A model generated the notes under the pieces. It did no database searches. It was not told the DNA's origin and saw only the letters and a program-made list of their open reading frames with translations. From Novosphingobium sp. KCTC 2891 (GTDB lineage: Bacteria; Pseudomonadota; Alphaproteobacteria; Sphingomonadales; Sphingomonadaceae): DNA of 64,000 nt. Position numbers and translations under genes: made by a program. Position 1 is the first letter of the stretch; every line of letters begins with the position of its first letter. This document shows positions 51,356 through 60,772 of this stretch, piece after piece. Where the stretch lies: positions 1 to 64,000 of the forward strand of contig NZ_JAPCZG010000005.1 of assembly GCF_025938155.1 (NCBI RefSeq), written 5' to 3'.

Positions 51356-53887
51356 TCAGTCGGCGACTGAGGCCAGGGCGCGGGCGGCGGCGGCGGCGAT
51401 CTGGCCGGCGCTGTAGGGCTTCTGCACCAGCGGCACGTCTTCCAGCCCCGGCACGGACAGCGAGTCGCCCAGCCCGGTCATGAACGCGAAGGGCACGCCA
51501 AGCTCGCGCAGCCGGCGCGCGACAGGCACGCTTGTGCCGTCAGCCAGGTTGTAGTCGAGCGCGGCGAAGTCCGGCCGATCGGCATCGAGGAGCGCAAGCG
51601 CTTCTCCCACCGTGGCGGCCACGGCGACGTCGCTCGCCCCCAGATCAAGCAGGTGGGCCTCGGCATCGAGCGCGATGATCATGTTGTCTTCGACCAGCAG
51701 GACGCGCAGGCCTGTCAGGGGCGCCCTGATTTCAGGCGGCGGCGTGGGCCGCGCGCGTTCGGCGCCGGGCGTGCCGCCAGTGCCGATGACGTGCCGCGCC
51801 GGGATGCGGAAATGGCCGACGAAGCCGTGGAGGCGGTAGCTCACGTCCGCTTCGCCGCCGAGATCGTGCGGGATCGAGGTTTCGATGACGACCGAGCCGA
51901 AGCCCCGCCGGCTTGGCGGAACCACGGGCGGACCGCCGCTTTCCATCCAGTCGAGCACCAGATCACCGTCCGCGTCGAGCCGCCACGAGATCAGCACCGT
52001 TCCATCGGTGGAAAGCGCGCCATACTTGGCGGCATTGGTCATCAGTTCGTGCAGCACCAGCGCCAGCGCGGTGAAGGCGACGGGCTGGAGCAGCACTTCC
52101 GGCCCCTTCATCACCAGCGCCGAGCGGCGGTGATCGAGGTATGCGCTGGCCTCCACTTCGAGCAACTCGGTGAGGCTGGCGGGGCCCCAGTGATCGTGCG
52201 TGACCTGATCGTGCGCGCGTGCAAGCGCCTGCACTCGCCCATCGAGATTGGTGACGAAATCCTCGATCGTGGTGCTCGATCGCTCGGTTTGCGAAATCAG
52301 CCCGCGGATCAGCGAGAGGATGTTGCGGACGCGGTGGTTCAGTTCCCCGATCAGCAGTTCTTGCCGCTCGTGCGCCTGCCCGCGTTCCTGCGCGGCATCC
52401 TCGGCAAGGCGCAGCAGCACTTCCAGCATGCCGTTGCGCAGCGTTTCCGCCACCTGCCGTTCGGCGCGTGTGAAGGGCAGGCTGGTGCCATCGACCAGCC
52501 GTGTCCACGCCTCAAAGCTTTTGCGCGGGGTGAGGCGGGAGCCGTTGGGGCCGAATTCGACAGACTTTTCCGGATTGCCGGCCCATCGCACCGAGCGAAG
52601 CTGTTGGGCGCGGAACAGCACGACATGGTTGTTGGGCGTGCGCGACAGGGGGATGGCCAGCATCCCCGCCGCAACATCGGCGTGCGCGGCGGCCTGCGGC
52701 ACCACCGACTGAATCGAATCGATGGCAAAGACTTCGGCCGGGGGCGCTTCGTTCAGGAAATCGTGAATGGCCGCGCATTGCTCGACGCTGGGGGTGAGGC
52801 CGCTGAGCGTAATCTGACCATCGAGAAACACGGCCACGCCGTCTGCCGGGATCAGCTCGAAGATCACGTCCCCCAGCCATGCCGGATCGTGCAGCAACCG
52901 CGAATTGTGCGCGATCGTCGCCATGATCCGGTCGCTGGCGCGTCGCGCGCGCAGTTCGTAATCCGATGTCTCGCTGCGCAGCCGGCTTTCGAGCATGAAC
53001 GAAAACAGCTGGCCGAACAGTTCGGCGGTAGTCCGCATCGCCAGGCTGGGCAGGCGCGGCGCATAATGATGGCAGGCGAACAGCCCCCACAACTCGCCTT
53101 CGACCACGATCGAGATCGACAGCGAGGCATCCACCCCCATGTTGCGCAGATATTCGATGTGGATGGGCGACACCGCGCGCAGGACGCACAGCGACTGGTC
53201 GAGTGCCACGCCTTTTTCATCGAGCGACGGCCGGATCGCCACTGGCGCCGCACTCACATCGGCAATGACGCGGAACACGTTGCGCAAGTAGAGCTTGCGC
53301 GCCTGGACCGGGATGTCCGAGGCGGGATAGTGCAGGCCATAGAAACTGTCGACGCCGGGGCTGAGCGCTTCGGCGACGACTTCCCCCGATCCCGCATCGT
53401 CGAACCGGTAGACCATCACGCGGTCGAATCCGGTCATGGCCTTCACCTGCCGCGCGGCTTCGCGCAGGAATCCGGGCATCGTTTCCGTCTGGCGCAGGCG
53501 CCCGGTGAAGGAGCGGATCAGGTTGCCCGCTTCGGCGGCGCTTTCGGTCGCCGGCTCAGCTTCGATCACGAAGTCGTCACCCGAAAGATGGACGGCCACG
53601 TCGAATGGCGCGCGCCCTTCGATCAGCGGCAGGCCGAACAGCCGTTCGACTGCGTCCGTTCCGCGCAGGACCGTAAGCCGGTCCCGCAGCGCCACCATCG
53701 CTTCAGCCGCAAACAACGCGGCCAGTTCCGCGCCGATCGCGGCTTCCGCATCGGTTCCGGTAAAACGCGCGAAGTTGTCCGACACGCGGCGGATTCGCCA
53801 CTCGGCGTCGACGCTGACGAGAAAGCCGAAGGGCTGGATCGTGCCCAGCGCATGGATCGGTTCGCGGTCACAGTTGCTCAGGTCCAC
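51356..53887 (-). CDS. bphP: Bacteriophytochrome HWE histidine kinase with C-terminal receiver
   Basis: Red/far-red light sensor of about 843 residues. Order: PAS-like domain starting with SNCDREPIHALGTIQPFG (biliverdin-binding C6), GAF with PASDIP near residue 187, PHY (residues about 320-500), HWE kinase with H-box ELNHRVRN near 516 and N-box HELMTNAAKYGA, and a receiver with VLLVEDN and phospho-Asp in LDYNLADG near 776. No clear start is seen: the GTG at 53887 gives the best N-terminus, 17 bp after the bphO stop, but puts the cysteine unusually close to the start; in-frame codons upstream overlap bphO. Light would control autophosphorylation and transfer to its own receiver. Confidence 0.9.
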   Translation of the reverse strand: MDLSNCDREPIHALGTIQPFGFLVSVDAEWRIRRVSDNFARFTGTDAEAAIGAELAALFAAEAMVALRDRLTVLRGTDAVERLFGLPLIEGRAPFDVAVHLSGDDFVIEAEPATESAAEAGNLIRSFTGRLRQTETMPGFLREAARQVKAMTGFDRVMVYRFDDAGSGEVVAEALSPGVDSFYGLHYPASDIPVQARKLYLRNVFRVIADVSAAPVAIRPSLDEKGVALDQSLCVLRAVSPIHIEYLRNMGVDASLSISIVVEGELWGLFACHHYAPRLPSLAMRTTAELFGQLFSFMLESRLRSETSDYELRARRASDRIMATIAHNSRLLHDPAWLGDVIFELIPADGVAVFLDGQITLSGLTPSVEQCAAIHDFLNEAPPAEVFAIDSIQSVVPQAAAHADVAAGMLAIPLSRTPNNHVVLFRAQQLRSVRWAGNPEKSVEFGPNGSRLTPRKSFEAWTRLVDGTSLPFTRAERQVAETLRNGMLEVLLRLAEDAAQERGQAHERQELLIGELNHRVRNILSLIRGLISQTERSSTTIEDFVTNLDGRVQALARAHDQVTHDHWGPASLTELLEVEASAYLDHRRSALVMKGPEVLLQPVAFTALALVLHELMTNAAKYGALSTDGTVLISWRLDADGDLVLDWMESGGPPVVPPSRRGFGSVVIETSIPHDLGGEADVSYRLHGFVGHFRIPARHVIGTGGTPGAERARPTPPPEIRAPLTGLRVLLVEDNMIIALDAEAHLLDLGASDVAVAATVGEALALLDADRPDFAALDYNLADGTSVPVARRLRELGVPFAFMTGLGDSLSVPGLEDVPLVQKPYSAGQIAAAAARALASVAD

Positions 53888-53903
53888 CTGACCGGACTGC
53901 TTG

Positions 53904-54458
53904 TTAATGGTGGGCAGGGTGCGTCTCCCGCGCGGCCTCGGCGAATAGGGCGAAGGCGCGGTTCGCGCCGGCGAGGGCCTGGTCCCGCCATGCCGCGCCG
54001 CCGGCTGCGGCATGGCTCTCGATCTGGTCAAGCAGGGATCGCCAGAGGCCCGGCGCCTGACGCGCGCCGAGATAGCCGGTGGGCAGATCCTGCGGCACAT
54101 CGCGCACCAGCACCGACGCACCAAGGCGCGATCCTTCGATCACGTAAAGCGCACCCCACCGTGCCGGCGCCGTGGGTGTCCAGTCGAGGCGGGGGGCTGG
54201 CGGCGGCGGTGCTGCCAGCGCGGCCAGATCGTCAGCCACGGCAGCGCTGCGTCCCGTCCATCCGGGAAGGAGATGCTCCGCCACGATCCACTGTTCCAGC
54301 GGGATCAGCGCGCGGGCATGAGCGGCCAGAAACGCACGGTAGGTTGCTGCCTGTTGCAGTGGATAGCGGGAGAATGCCCGGTCCACCCGATCGTGCCATT
54401 CGCGCGTGGAGGTGCGCAGCAGAGTGCGAAAGTCACCCATGCTGGGCGGCCCGTTCAT
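53904..54458 (-). CDS. bphO: Heme oxygenase (biliverdin-forming)
   Basis: Degrades heme to biliverdin, the chromophore of the phytochrome encoded immediately downstream. The 184-residue protein has STREWHDRVDRAFSRYPL with proximal heme ligand H22 and ALYVIEGSRLGASVL of the distal helix. Start at ATG 54458; a second ATG (54440) is possible and neither has a strong ribosome site. The pair bphO-bphP is the usual order. Divergent from the RTX gene (204 bp). Confidence 0.85.
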   Translation of the reverse strand: MNGPPSMGDFRTLLRTSTREWHDRVDRAFSRYPLQQAATYRAFLAAHARALIPLEQWIVAEHLLPGWTGRSAAVADDLAALAAPPPPAPRLDWTPTAPARWGALYVIEGSRLGASVLVRDVPQDLPTGYLGARQAPGLWRSLLDQIESHAAAGGAAWRDQALAGANRAFALFAEAARETHPAHH

Positions 54459-54662
54459 CCGGAACAGGCCGCTGGGGCGGTAGTGGAAGGTTGGGGATCA
54501 TCGGCCTCACGCGTGTATCAAGCCGGAAATACGCAAATGCTGCGGAGTGGTTCCCGCCCTTGATGCGCGCCAACCGTGGGCGCGAGGGGCGCTCGGTAAC
54601 TGTCGTCACTTTGAAACACGCTCCGTCCAAGGCGATGCCAGCCTCTTTTGCGATGAACCGAG

Positions 54663-55775
54663 ATGATCAAGATCCTTGCCGAAACCGCGCTGCGCACCAT
54701 TCGGGGGACCGCCGGCACGGATGTTCTGGTCGGCACGAATGCCGACGAGCAACTGCTGGGTCTGGCCGGGAAAGACAGCCTGACGGGCAATGGCGGCGAT
54801 GATCTGCTTGACGGTGGCGCCGGTGACGACATCATGCGCGGCGGCGCGGGTGACGACACGTATGTGGTCGATGCTCCGGGCGACAAGGTCATCGAAGCCG
54901 CGAACGACGGGGTCGACACGGTGCTGACCGGGCGGGCCGTCTACAAGCTCGGCAAGAATGTCGAGAACCTGACCTTCACCGGTTCAACCGCCCATTTCGG
55001 CAGCGGCAATGCGCTGGCGAACACCATCACCGGCGCTGGCGGCGCGGACAATCTCCATGGGGGCGGCGGTGACGATACGCTGCTGGGCGGGGGCGGCGCC
55101 GATCTTCTCTACGGCGGTATCGGCAACGACCTGCTGGACGGTGGCACCGGCGCGGACCTGATGCTGGGCGGCAAGGGCAACGATACGTACGTGGTCGACA
55201 GCGCGCGGGACCGTGTGCTTGAATCGCGCGACCGCGGCACCGACCTGGTCAAGACGTCGATCAGCTACGCGCTCGGCAGCAATGTGGAGAATCTGGAACT
55301 GACCGGCAGCCGTGCGATCAACGGTACGGGCAACAAGCTGGCCAACGCGCTTGTCGGCAACGAGGCCAAGAACACGCTCTCCGGCGGGCGGGGCGATGAC
55401 GTGCTCGACGGCAAAGGCGGCGCGGACCGCCTTGTGGGCGGACTGGGCGCGGACCACTTCGTGTTTTCGACCGATCCGGCAGGCGGCAACCTCGATGTCG
55501 TCGCGGATTTTTCCTCGGCCCAGGGCGATCATGTCGTGCTGGATCGTTCGGTGTTCACCGCCTTCGACGGGCGCGGATCGGTCAGCGCCAGCGCGTTTGT
55601 GGCCGGTGACGGCGTTCATCCGGCGGACAAGGCTGCGCAGCACCTGATCTATGACAGCACTTCCGGCGCGCTCTACTATGACCAGGACGGTGCGGGCGGG
55701 ACCCGGGCCGTGCAGATCGCCACGCTGACCGATGCTCCGGCGCTGACCGCCGCCGATTTCCTGCTTATCGGGTGA
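54663..55775 (+). CDS. RTX calcium-binding protein
   Basis: A 370-residue protein almost entirely of Ca-binding nonapeptides GGxGxDxLx in three blocks (about residues 15-65, 110-170, 225-265), separated by the recurring insert DTVLTGRAVYKLGKNVENLTFTG and SISYALGSNVENLELTG in outline. No enzymatic domain and no signal peptide. The end (ALTAADFLLIG) looks like a type I secretion signal. No ABC exporter is near. Role unknown; such proteins can act as extracellular adhesins or S-layer-like material. Confidence 0.85.
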   Translation: MIKILAETALRTIRGTAGTDVLVGTNADEQLLGLAGKDSLTGNGGDDLLDGGAGDDIMRGGAGDDTYVVDAPGDKVIEAANDGVDTVLTGRAVYKLGKNVENLTFTGSTAHFGSGNALANTITGAGGADNLHGGGGDDTLLGGGGADLLYGGIGNDLLDGGTGADLMLGGKGNDTYVVDSARDRVLESRDRGTDLVKTSISYALGSNVENLELTGSRAINGTGNKLANALVGNEAKNTLSGGRGDDVLDGKGGADRLVGGLGADHFVFSTDPAGGNLDVVADFSSAQGDHVVLDRSVFTAFDGRGSVSASAFVAGDGVHPADKAAQHLIYDSTSGALYYDQDGAGGTRAVQIATLTDAPALTAADFLLIG

Positions 55776-55853
55776 TAGTCCGGCGCTTGACAGGGCGCCG
55801 CAACTTCCTGCTTAGCCTATCCCGAAACAAGAATGGATCGGGAAGGGGAATTC

Positions 55854-56306
55854 ATGGCGCGCGCGGACACCGCACCTGTGGAGATGCTGCAAACACTTGG
55901 TCTGCAACGGATCGTGGCGATGGAAGGGGGCCGGGCGGCGCTCGAATTTCTTGCCGGGATGCACATGTGCCATTCGGGAGGCGTGGTGCAGGGCGGCTTC
56001 GTCAGCGGCTGGATCGATGCTGCGATGGCGCACGCGATCATCGGGCTGCATCGAGACCAAGGCAACCACGACGTTGCGCCAATCTCGCTCGAACTGAAGA
56101 TCAGTTTCTTCGCGCCCGCCCGGCCGGGCCTCGTCCGTGCGGAAGGCTGGATCGAGCAGGGCGGCAAATCGACCTGTTTTGCCGAAGGTCGCCTGCTGGA
56201 CGCCGCGGGCAAAGTGCTCGCCAAGGCCAGTTCCACGATCAAGCTGCTGTCGAACGCCAAGATCGAAGCCGGCTCGCGCGCGGCGCTGTCAGCGCAAGGC
56301 GGCTGA
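55854..56306 (+). CDS. PaaI-type hotdog thioesterase
   Basis: A 150-residue single hotdog domain: HSGGVVQGGFVSGWIDAAMAHAI (central helix with active-site Gly/Asp context) and ISLELKISFFAPARPGLV. Such enzymes hydrolyse acyl- or aryl-CoA. ATG 55854 was preferred over 55833 because GGGAAGGGG lies before it at proper spacing. Substrate unknown. Confidence 0.82.
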   Translation: MARADTAPVEMLQTLGLQRIVAMEGGRAALEFLAGMHMCHSGGVVQGGFVSGWIDAAMAHAIIGLHRDQGNHDVAPISLELKISFFAPARPGLVRAEGWIEQGGKSTCFAEGRLLDAAGKVLAKASSTIKLLSNAKIEAGSRAALSAQGG

Positions 56307-56319
56307 TCCTCGGGCTGCG

Positions 56320-57942
56320 TCAGCCGACCAGATCGAGCGCCAGCGCTTCGGCCACCCGGATGCCGTCGACCGCTGCGGACAGGATGCCCCCCGCGTATCC
56401 CGCGCCTTCGCCGGCCGGGTAAAGCCCCGCGGTGTTGAGGCTCTGCAGGTCAGCCCCCCGGGTGATCCGCACGGGGGAGGACGTGCGCGTCTCGACGCCG
56501 GTCAGGATCACGTCGGGGTGATCGTAGCCCGGCACCTGACGCCCGAACACCGGCAGCGCCTCGCGGAAGGACTGCATCACGTAGTCGGGCAGACACTGTG
56601 AAAGGTCGGTCAGGTGCACGCCGGGCTGGTACGAGGGCACGACCGAGCCGAAATCGCCGCTCGATGCCTGTCCCGCCAGCAGGTCGCCCAGCTTCTGGCC
56701 GGGTGCCTTGTAGTTCGATCCGCCTGCGGTGAAGGCCAGGCTTTCCCACTTGCGCTGGAATGCGATTCCCGCCAGCGGCCCGCCCGGATAGTCGCGGGCC
56801 GGGTCGATATCGACGACAAGGCCGGAGTTGGCGTTGAATTCGGCGCGGGAATACTGGCTCATGCCGTTGGTCACGACGCGGCCTTCTTCGCTGGTGGCGG
56901 CGACAACGCGGCCGCCCGGGCACATGCAGAAGCTGTAGACCGTCCGTCCGGTGGACTTCGCCTGGTGCGAGATGGAATAGGCAGCCGGCCCGAGGATCTT
57001 GTTGCCGGCGAAGGGGCCATAGCGCGCCGTGTCGATCCAGCTTTGCGGATGCTCGATGCGCACGCCGATGGCAAAGGGCTTCGCCTCGATATGCACGCCC
57101 CGGTCGTGGAGGACGTGGAAGGTATCGCGCGCCGAATGACCCACCGCCATCACCACATGGCTGGCAGGCAGGAACTCGCCGGTGGACAGGTGCAGGCCCT
57201 TGAGCTTGCGGGTGCCGCCCGTCTCCTCGATCTCGAAATCCTCAACCCGCGTCTGGAAGCGGTATTCGCCGCCCAGTTGCTCGATCGTCTCGCGGATCGA
57301 CATGACCATGGTCACCAGCCTGAACGTGCCGATGTGGGGGTGCGCTTCGGTCAGGATGTCGTCGGGCGCGCCGGCCTTGACGAATTCGACCAGCACCTTG
57401 CGCCCAAGATGGCGCGGATCCTTGATCCGGCTGTAGAGCTTGCCGTCGGAAAAGGTGCCCGCGCCGCCTTCGCCGAACTGCACGTTGGATTCCGGGTTCA
57501 GCACCGAGCGGCGCCAAAGCCCCCACGTGTCCTTGGTCCGTTCGCGCACGGCCTTGCCGCGTTCGATAATGATCGGCTTCAGGCCCATCTGCGCCAGGAT
57601 CAGCGCGGCAAGCAGACCGCACGGACCCGCGCCGATCACAACCGGGCGCTGCCCCTGCCAGCCTTCCGGCGCCATCACCGGGAACCTGTAGGCGGTGTCG
57701 GGAGAAGGGCGCAGATGCTGGTCGCCAGCATGTCGGGCGAGCACCGCCGCCTCGTCGCGCAGGGTCACGTCAATCGCATAGACCAGCTTGATAGCGGTCT
57801 TCTTGCGGGCATCGTTGCCGCGCTTGGCCACGGCATAGCGGACAAGGTCGCCCGGCTCGATCTCCAGCCGTTCGCAAATGGCGCGGTCGAGATCCTCGGG
57901 GGCGTGGTCGAGGGGGAGCTTGAGATCCGTCAGGCGAAGCAT
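56320..57942 (-). CDS. FAD-dependent oxidoreductase (COG2509-like)
   Basis: A 540-residue flavoprotein with an N-terminal extension (residues 1-95, LTDLKLPLDHAPEDLDRAICERL) before the FAD-binding Rossmann motif PVVIGAGPCGLLAALILAQMG, then NVQFGEGGAGTFSDGKLYSR, VMAVGHSARDTF, GVRIEHPQ and the C-terminal GLYPAGEGAGYAGGILSAA. Its function is not known in any species to my knowledge. The N-terminal part may bind RNA or act as scaffold, but this is a guess. Convergent with the thioesterase gene. Confidence 0.85.
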   Translation of the reverse strand: MLRLTDLKLPLDHAPEDLDRAICERLEIEPGDLVRYAVAKRGNDARKKTAIKLVYAIDVTLRDEAAVLARHAGDQHLRPSPDTAYRFPVMAPEGWQGQRPVVIGAGPCGLLAALILAQMGLKPIIIERGKAVRERTKDTWGLWRRSVLNPESNVQFGEGGAGTFSDGKLYSRIKDPRHLGRKVLVEFVKAGAPDDILTEAHPHIGTFRLVTMVMSIRETIEQLGGEYRFQTRVEDFEIEETGGTRKLKGLHLSTGEFLPASHVVMAVGHSARDTFHVLHDRGVHIEAKPFAIGVRIEHPQSWIDTARYGPFAGNKILGPAAYSISHQAKSTGRTVYSFCMCPGGRVVAATSEEGRVVTNGMSQYSRAEFNANSGLVVDIDPARDYPGGPLAGIAFQRKWESLAFTAGGSNYKAPGQKLGDLLAGQASSGDFGSVVPSYQPGVHLTDLSQCLPDYVMQSFREALPVFGRQVPGYDHPDVILTGVETRTSSPVRITRGADLQSLNTAGLYPAGEGAGYAGGILSAAVDGIRVAEALALDLVG

Positions 57943-57982
57943 TGCTTGCCCCTACCCGGTGCGCCCGCGCATGGAAAGCCGC

Positions 57983-58297
57983 TCAGCGCTGCGCGCGGGC
58001 CACAATCGCGTCAAACACCGCGGGATGGAGCGGATCGGTGAACGCGCAGCCGGCGGTGAAGTCCTGGCACCATATCACGGTCGCGCGGCGCGGTTCGATG
58101 CCGGGCAGCGTCACCCACACGGTTTCGCCCACCGGCAACCGTTCGGCTCCGGAAAGGCGCAACCCCTCGACCGACAGGTCCAGCACATTGGCGCCCATAC
58201 GGACCACCTTGCGCCGATATTGCACACGCACGTTGATGCGCCGCCGCTCGGAGCGGCGCTGAACGGTGAAGCGGTCGGGTACGGAAAGCAGGGACAT
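57983..58297 (-). CDS. PilZ-domain protein (predicted c-di-GMP binding)
   Basis: A 104-residue single PilZ domain. The c-di-GMP binding motifs are RRSERRR (14-20, RxxxR) and DLSVEG (40-45, D/NxSxxG), both intact. ATG follows GGAGG with good spacing. A small stand-alone receptor that could act on motility, biofilm or enzyme output when the EAL protein at 1.6-2.9 kb lowers or others raise c-di-GMP. Confidence 0.88.
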   Translation of the reverse strand: MSLLSVPDRFTVQRRSERRRINVRVQYRRKVVRMGANVLDLSVEGLRLSGAERLPVGETVWVTLPGIEPRRATVIWCQDFTAGCAFTDPLHPAVFDAIVARAQR

Positions 58298-58376
58298 TGC
58301 ACCTCCGGCGCGCAAAAATGCGCCCCGGACACGATAGACTCCGGACTGCTGTCAATGCGTTAACGCACAAGGCTGC

Positions 58377-59420
58377 TTACGGGCACGGATCCGGCCAGGT
58401 GCGATAGGCCTGCTCGATGGCGTCGCGCACGTCCTTCTCCAGCACGAGATCGGCGGTGCCCAGCGCCACCTTGAGCTGCGCCATCGACGTCGCCCCGATG
58501 ATGTTCGATGTCACGAACGGCTGCGCGGTGACGAACGCAATCGCCATTGCCGCAGGATCCAGCCCGAATGCGTGCGCGATCCCGACATAGCGCGCGACCG
58601 CCTCGTCGCGGTGGGGCGTTTCGTAGCGGGTGAACTGGCTCGCCACATCCATGCGCGAGCCCTTGGGAATGATCCCGCCCAGGTACTTGCCCGTCAGGTA
58701 GCCCGAGGCCAGCGGCGAATAGGCCAGCAGCCCCACGTCTTCACGCAGCGCGAATTCGGACAGGCCCACTTCGAACTGGCGGTTGAGCAGGTGGTACGCG
58801 TTCTGGATGCTGGCGACGCGCGGCTGCGCCTTCTCGCGCGAGAGGCGCAGGAATTCGGCGACGCCCCACGGCGTTTCGTTCGAGACCCCGAACGCGCGGA
58901 TCTTGCCCGCCTTGACCAGATCGGCCAGCACGTCGAGCGTTTCCTCGATCGGGGTGGTATCGTCGGCGTCGTTCAGCCGGTTCAGGCCGCGTCCGCCGAA
59001 CATCGGCACGGTGCGGTCGGGCCAGTGAAGCTGATAGAGATCGAGGTAGTCGGTCTTCAGCTTGGCAAGGCTGTCGTCGATGGCGATCTCGATGTTGCGA
59101 CGGTCCAGGTGGTTGTTGCCGCCACGCAGCGGTTCGTAACGCGACGGGCCGGAGACCTTGCTGGCCAGCACGATCTGGTCGCGCTTGCCGTTCCTGGCGA
59201 TCCAGGTGCCGATGTATTCCTCGGTCCGCCCGCGCGTCTCGCGCGTGTTGGGCGTCACCGGATACATCTCGGCGGTGTCGAGGAAGTTCACCCCTTGGTC
59301 GAGCGCATAGTCGATCTGTTCGTGCGCCTCCGCCTCGGTGTTCTGCGAACCCCAGGTCATCGTGCCAAGGCAGATAGCGCTCACGGAAATGTCGGTACGG
59401 CCAAGCTTGCGGTATTCCAT
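58377..59420 (-). CDS. Aldo/keto reductase (Tas-like)
   Basis: A 347-residue NADPH-dependent TIM-barrel reductase. The catalytic tetrad is seen: D48, Y53 (FLDTAEMYP), K in VLASKVSG and H in LYQLHWPD. Further Tas-like features are GRTDISVSAICLGTMTWG and the C-terminal IIGATSMAQL. Substrate unknown. Encoded beside the PilZ gene on the same strand but with its own spacing. Confidence 0.88.
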   Translation of the reverse strand: MEYRKLGRTDISVSAICLGTMTWGSQNTEAEAHEQIDYALDQGVNFLDTAEMYPVTPNTRETRGRTEEYIGTWIARNGKRDQIVLASKVSGPSRYEPLRGGNNHLDRRNIEIAIDDSLAKLKTDYLDLYQLHWPDRTVPMFGGRGLNRLNDADDTTPIEETLDVLADLVKAGKIRAFGVSNETPWGVAEFLRLSREKAQPRVASIQNAYHLLNRQFEVGLSEFALREDVGLLAYSPLASGYLTGKYLGGIIPKGSRMDVASQFTRYETPHRDEAVARYVGIAHAFGLDPAAMAIAFVTAQPFVTSNIIGATSMAQLKVALGTADLVLEKDVRDAIEQAYRTWPDPCP

Positions 59421-59553
59421 CGGTGCAATGCTTCCTTCGTTGGGTCGGCGCTTCGGTATGGAGCGGGCGCGGCGGGCGCAATCCTGAAATCGTGGCTGAC
59501 AAAGGCGAACAAGTCATTTGACAGGCTCCGCATGGTCGGGTGGACTTGGCGCC

Positions 59554-60771
59554 ATGTCCCGTCGTCTCCGCACCTTGCTGCTGCTCGCCCCGGCCTTGCT
59601 CGCCATTCCTGCCGTTGTCGCACGCCCGGCGGCCCCATCCCCTGCGCATGAGCGGCTTCTCACGCTCGATACCCATCTGGATACGCCGGCATCACTGGCG
59701 TTTCCGGGCTGGTCGATCGCCGATCCGCACGCGGGCGATTACACGCAGGTCGATCTGCCGCGCATGAAGAAGGGCGGCCTCGATGGCGGCTTCTGGGCGA
59801 TCTACACTCCGCAAGGCCCGCTCGATGCCGCGTCCACGCGCAAGGCCCGCGACTTTGCCCTGAAGCGGGCGGTGGCGATCCACGCGATGGTCGCTGCCAA
59901 CCCCCGCGATTTCGCGCTAGCCGACAAGGCGGAAGATGCCGCGCGCATTGCCGCGCAGGGCAAGCGGGTGGTCTACCTTTCGATCGAGAACGCCTGGCCG
60001 CTGGGCGACGATCCCACGCTGCTCCAGTCGTTCCACGCGCTCGGCGTGCGCATCGCCGGCTTCGCGCATTTCCGCACCAACCAGTTCGCCGACAGTTCGA
60101 CCGACAAGGCCAAGTGGGATGGCCTCAGCCCACTGGGCGTGCAGCTTCTGGCCGAGATGAACCGCCTGGGCGTGGTGCCCGATCTGTCCCACAGTTCGGA
60201 TGCCGCGCTGGCCGATGCGCTGCGCCTGTCCAAAGCGCCGGTGATCCTGTCACACTCGGGCTGCAAGGCGGTCTACGACCACCCCCGCAACGTCAGCGAC
60301 GACCAGCTGCGCGCACTGGCAGCGCAAGGCGGAGTCATCCAGATCAACTCGGTCTACCTGAAAAAGGGCGCGCCGAATCCGCAACGTGAAGCGGCGATGA
60401 AGGCGCTGGAGGAACATTTTCCCGAAGACGCCGCGCTCACCCCCGATGCCTACGCGCGGATGCTGGCCGAGCGGCACGAGATCGACCGTCGCTTTCCGCA
60501 GACCGACCGCGCCACGTTCGACGATTTCATGGCCAACCTGCTCCATGCGCTCAAGGTGGCGGGCACCGACCATGTCGGCATCGGCGCGGACTGGGACGGC
60601 GGCGGCGGGGTCGTCGGCATGGAAGACGTGACCGCGCTGCCGCGCATCACGGCGGCATTGCTCGCGGCCGGATACAGCGAGGCGGACGTGGCGAAGGTTT
60701 GGTCGGGCAATGTCCTGCGCGTGCTGGCCGCCGCCGAAGCGGAAGCTGCACGCGAGGCTGCGGGAAGCTAG
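59554..60771 (+). CDS. M19 family (membrane) dipeptidase
   Basis: A 405-residue exported peptidase: signal peptide (residues 1-23) then the M19 barrel with zinc ligands in TLDTHLDTP (H41, D43), IENAWPLGDD (bridging Glu), DLSHSS, SHSGCKAVYDHPRN, and GADWDGGGG. It would cleave dipeptides, possibly including D-residues from wall turnover. ATG 59554 was selected so that the hydrophobic signal starts correctly. Stop is 1 bp from the end of convergent ppx. Confidence 0.88.
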   Translation: MSRRLRTLLLLAPALLAIPAVVARPAAPSPAHERLLTLDTHLDTPASLAFPGWSIADPHAGDYTQVDLPRMKKGGLDGGFWAIYTPQGPLDAASTRKARDFALKRAVAIHAMVAANPRDFALADKAEDAARIAAQGKRVVYLSIENAWPLGDDPTLLQSFHALGVRIAGFAHFRTNQFADSSTDKAKWDGLSPLGVQLLAEMNRLGVVPDLSHSSDAALADALRLSKAPVILSHSGCKAVYDHPRNVSDDQLRALAAQGGVIQINSVYLKKGAPNPQREAAMKALEEHFPEDAALTPDAYARMLAERHEIDRRFPQTDRATFDDFMANLLHALKVAGTDHVGIGADWDGGGGVVGMEDVTALPRITAALLAAGYSEADVAKVWSGNVLRVLAAAEAEAAREAAGS

Positions 60772-60772
60772 T

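Noticed and set aside
55833..55853. Upstream ATG start for the thioesterase
   Set aside because: ATG at 55854 has the better ribosome site (GGGAAGGGG) and the extra seven residues are not hotdog-like.
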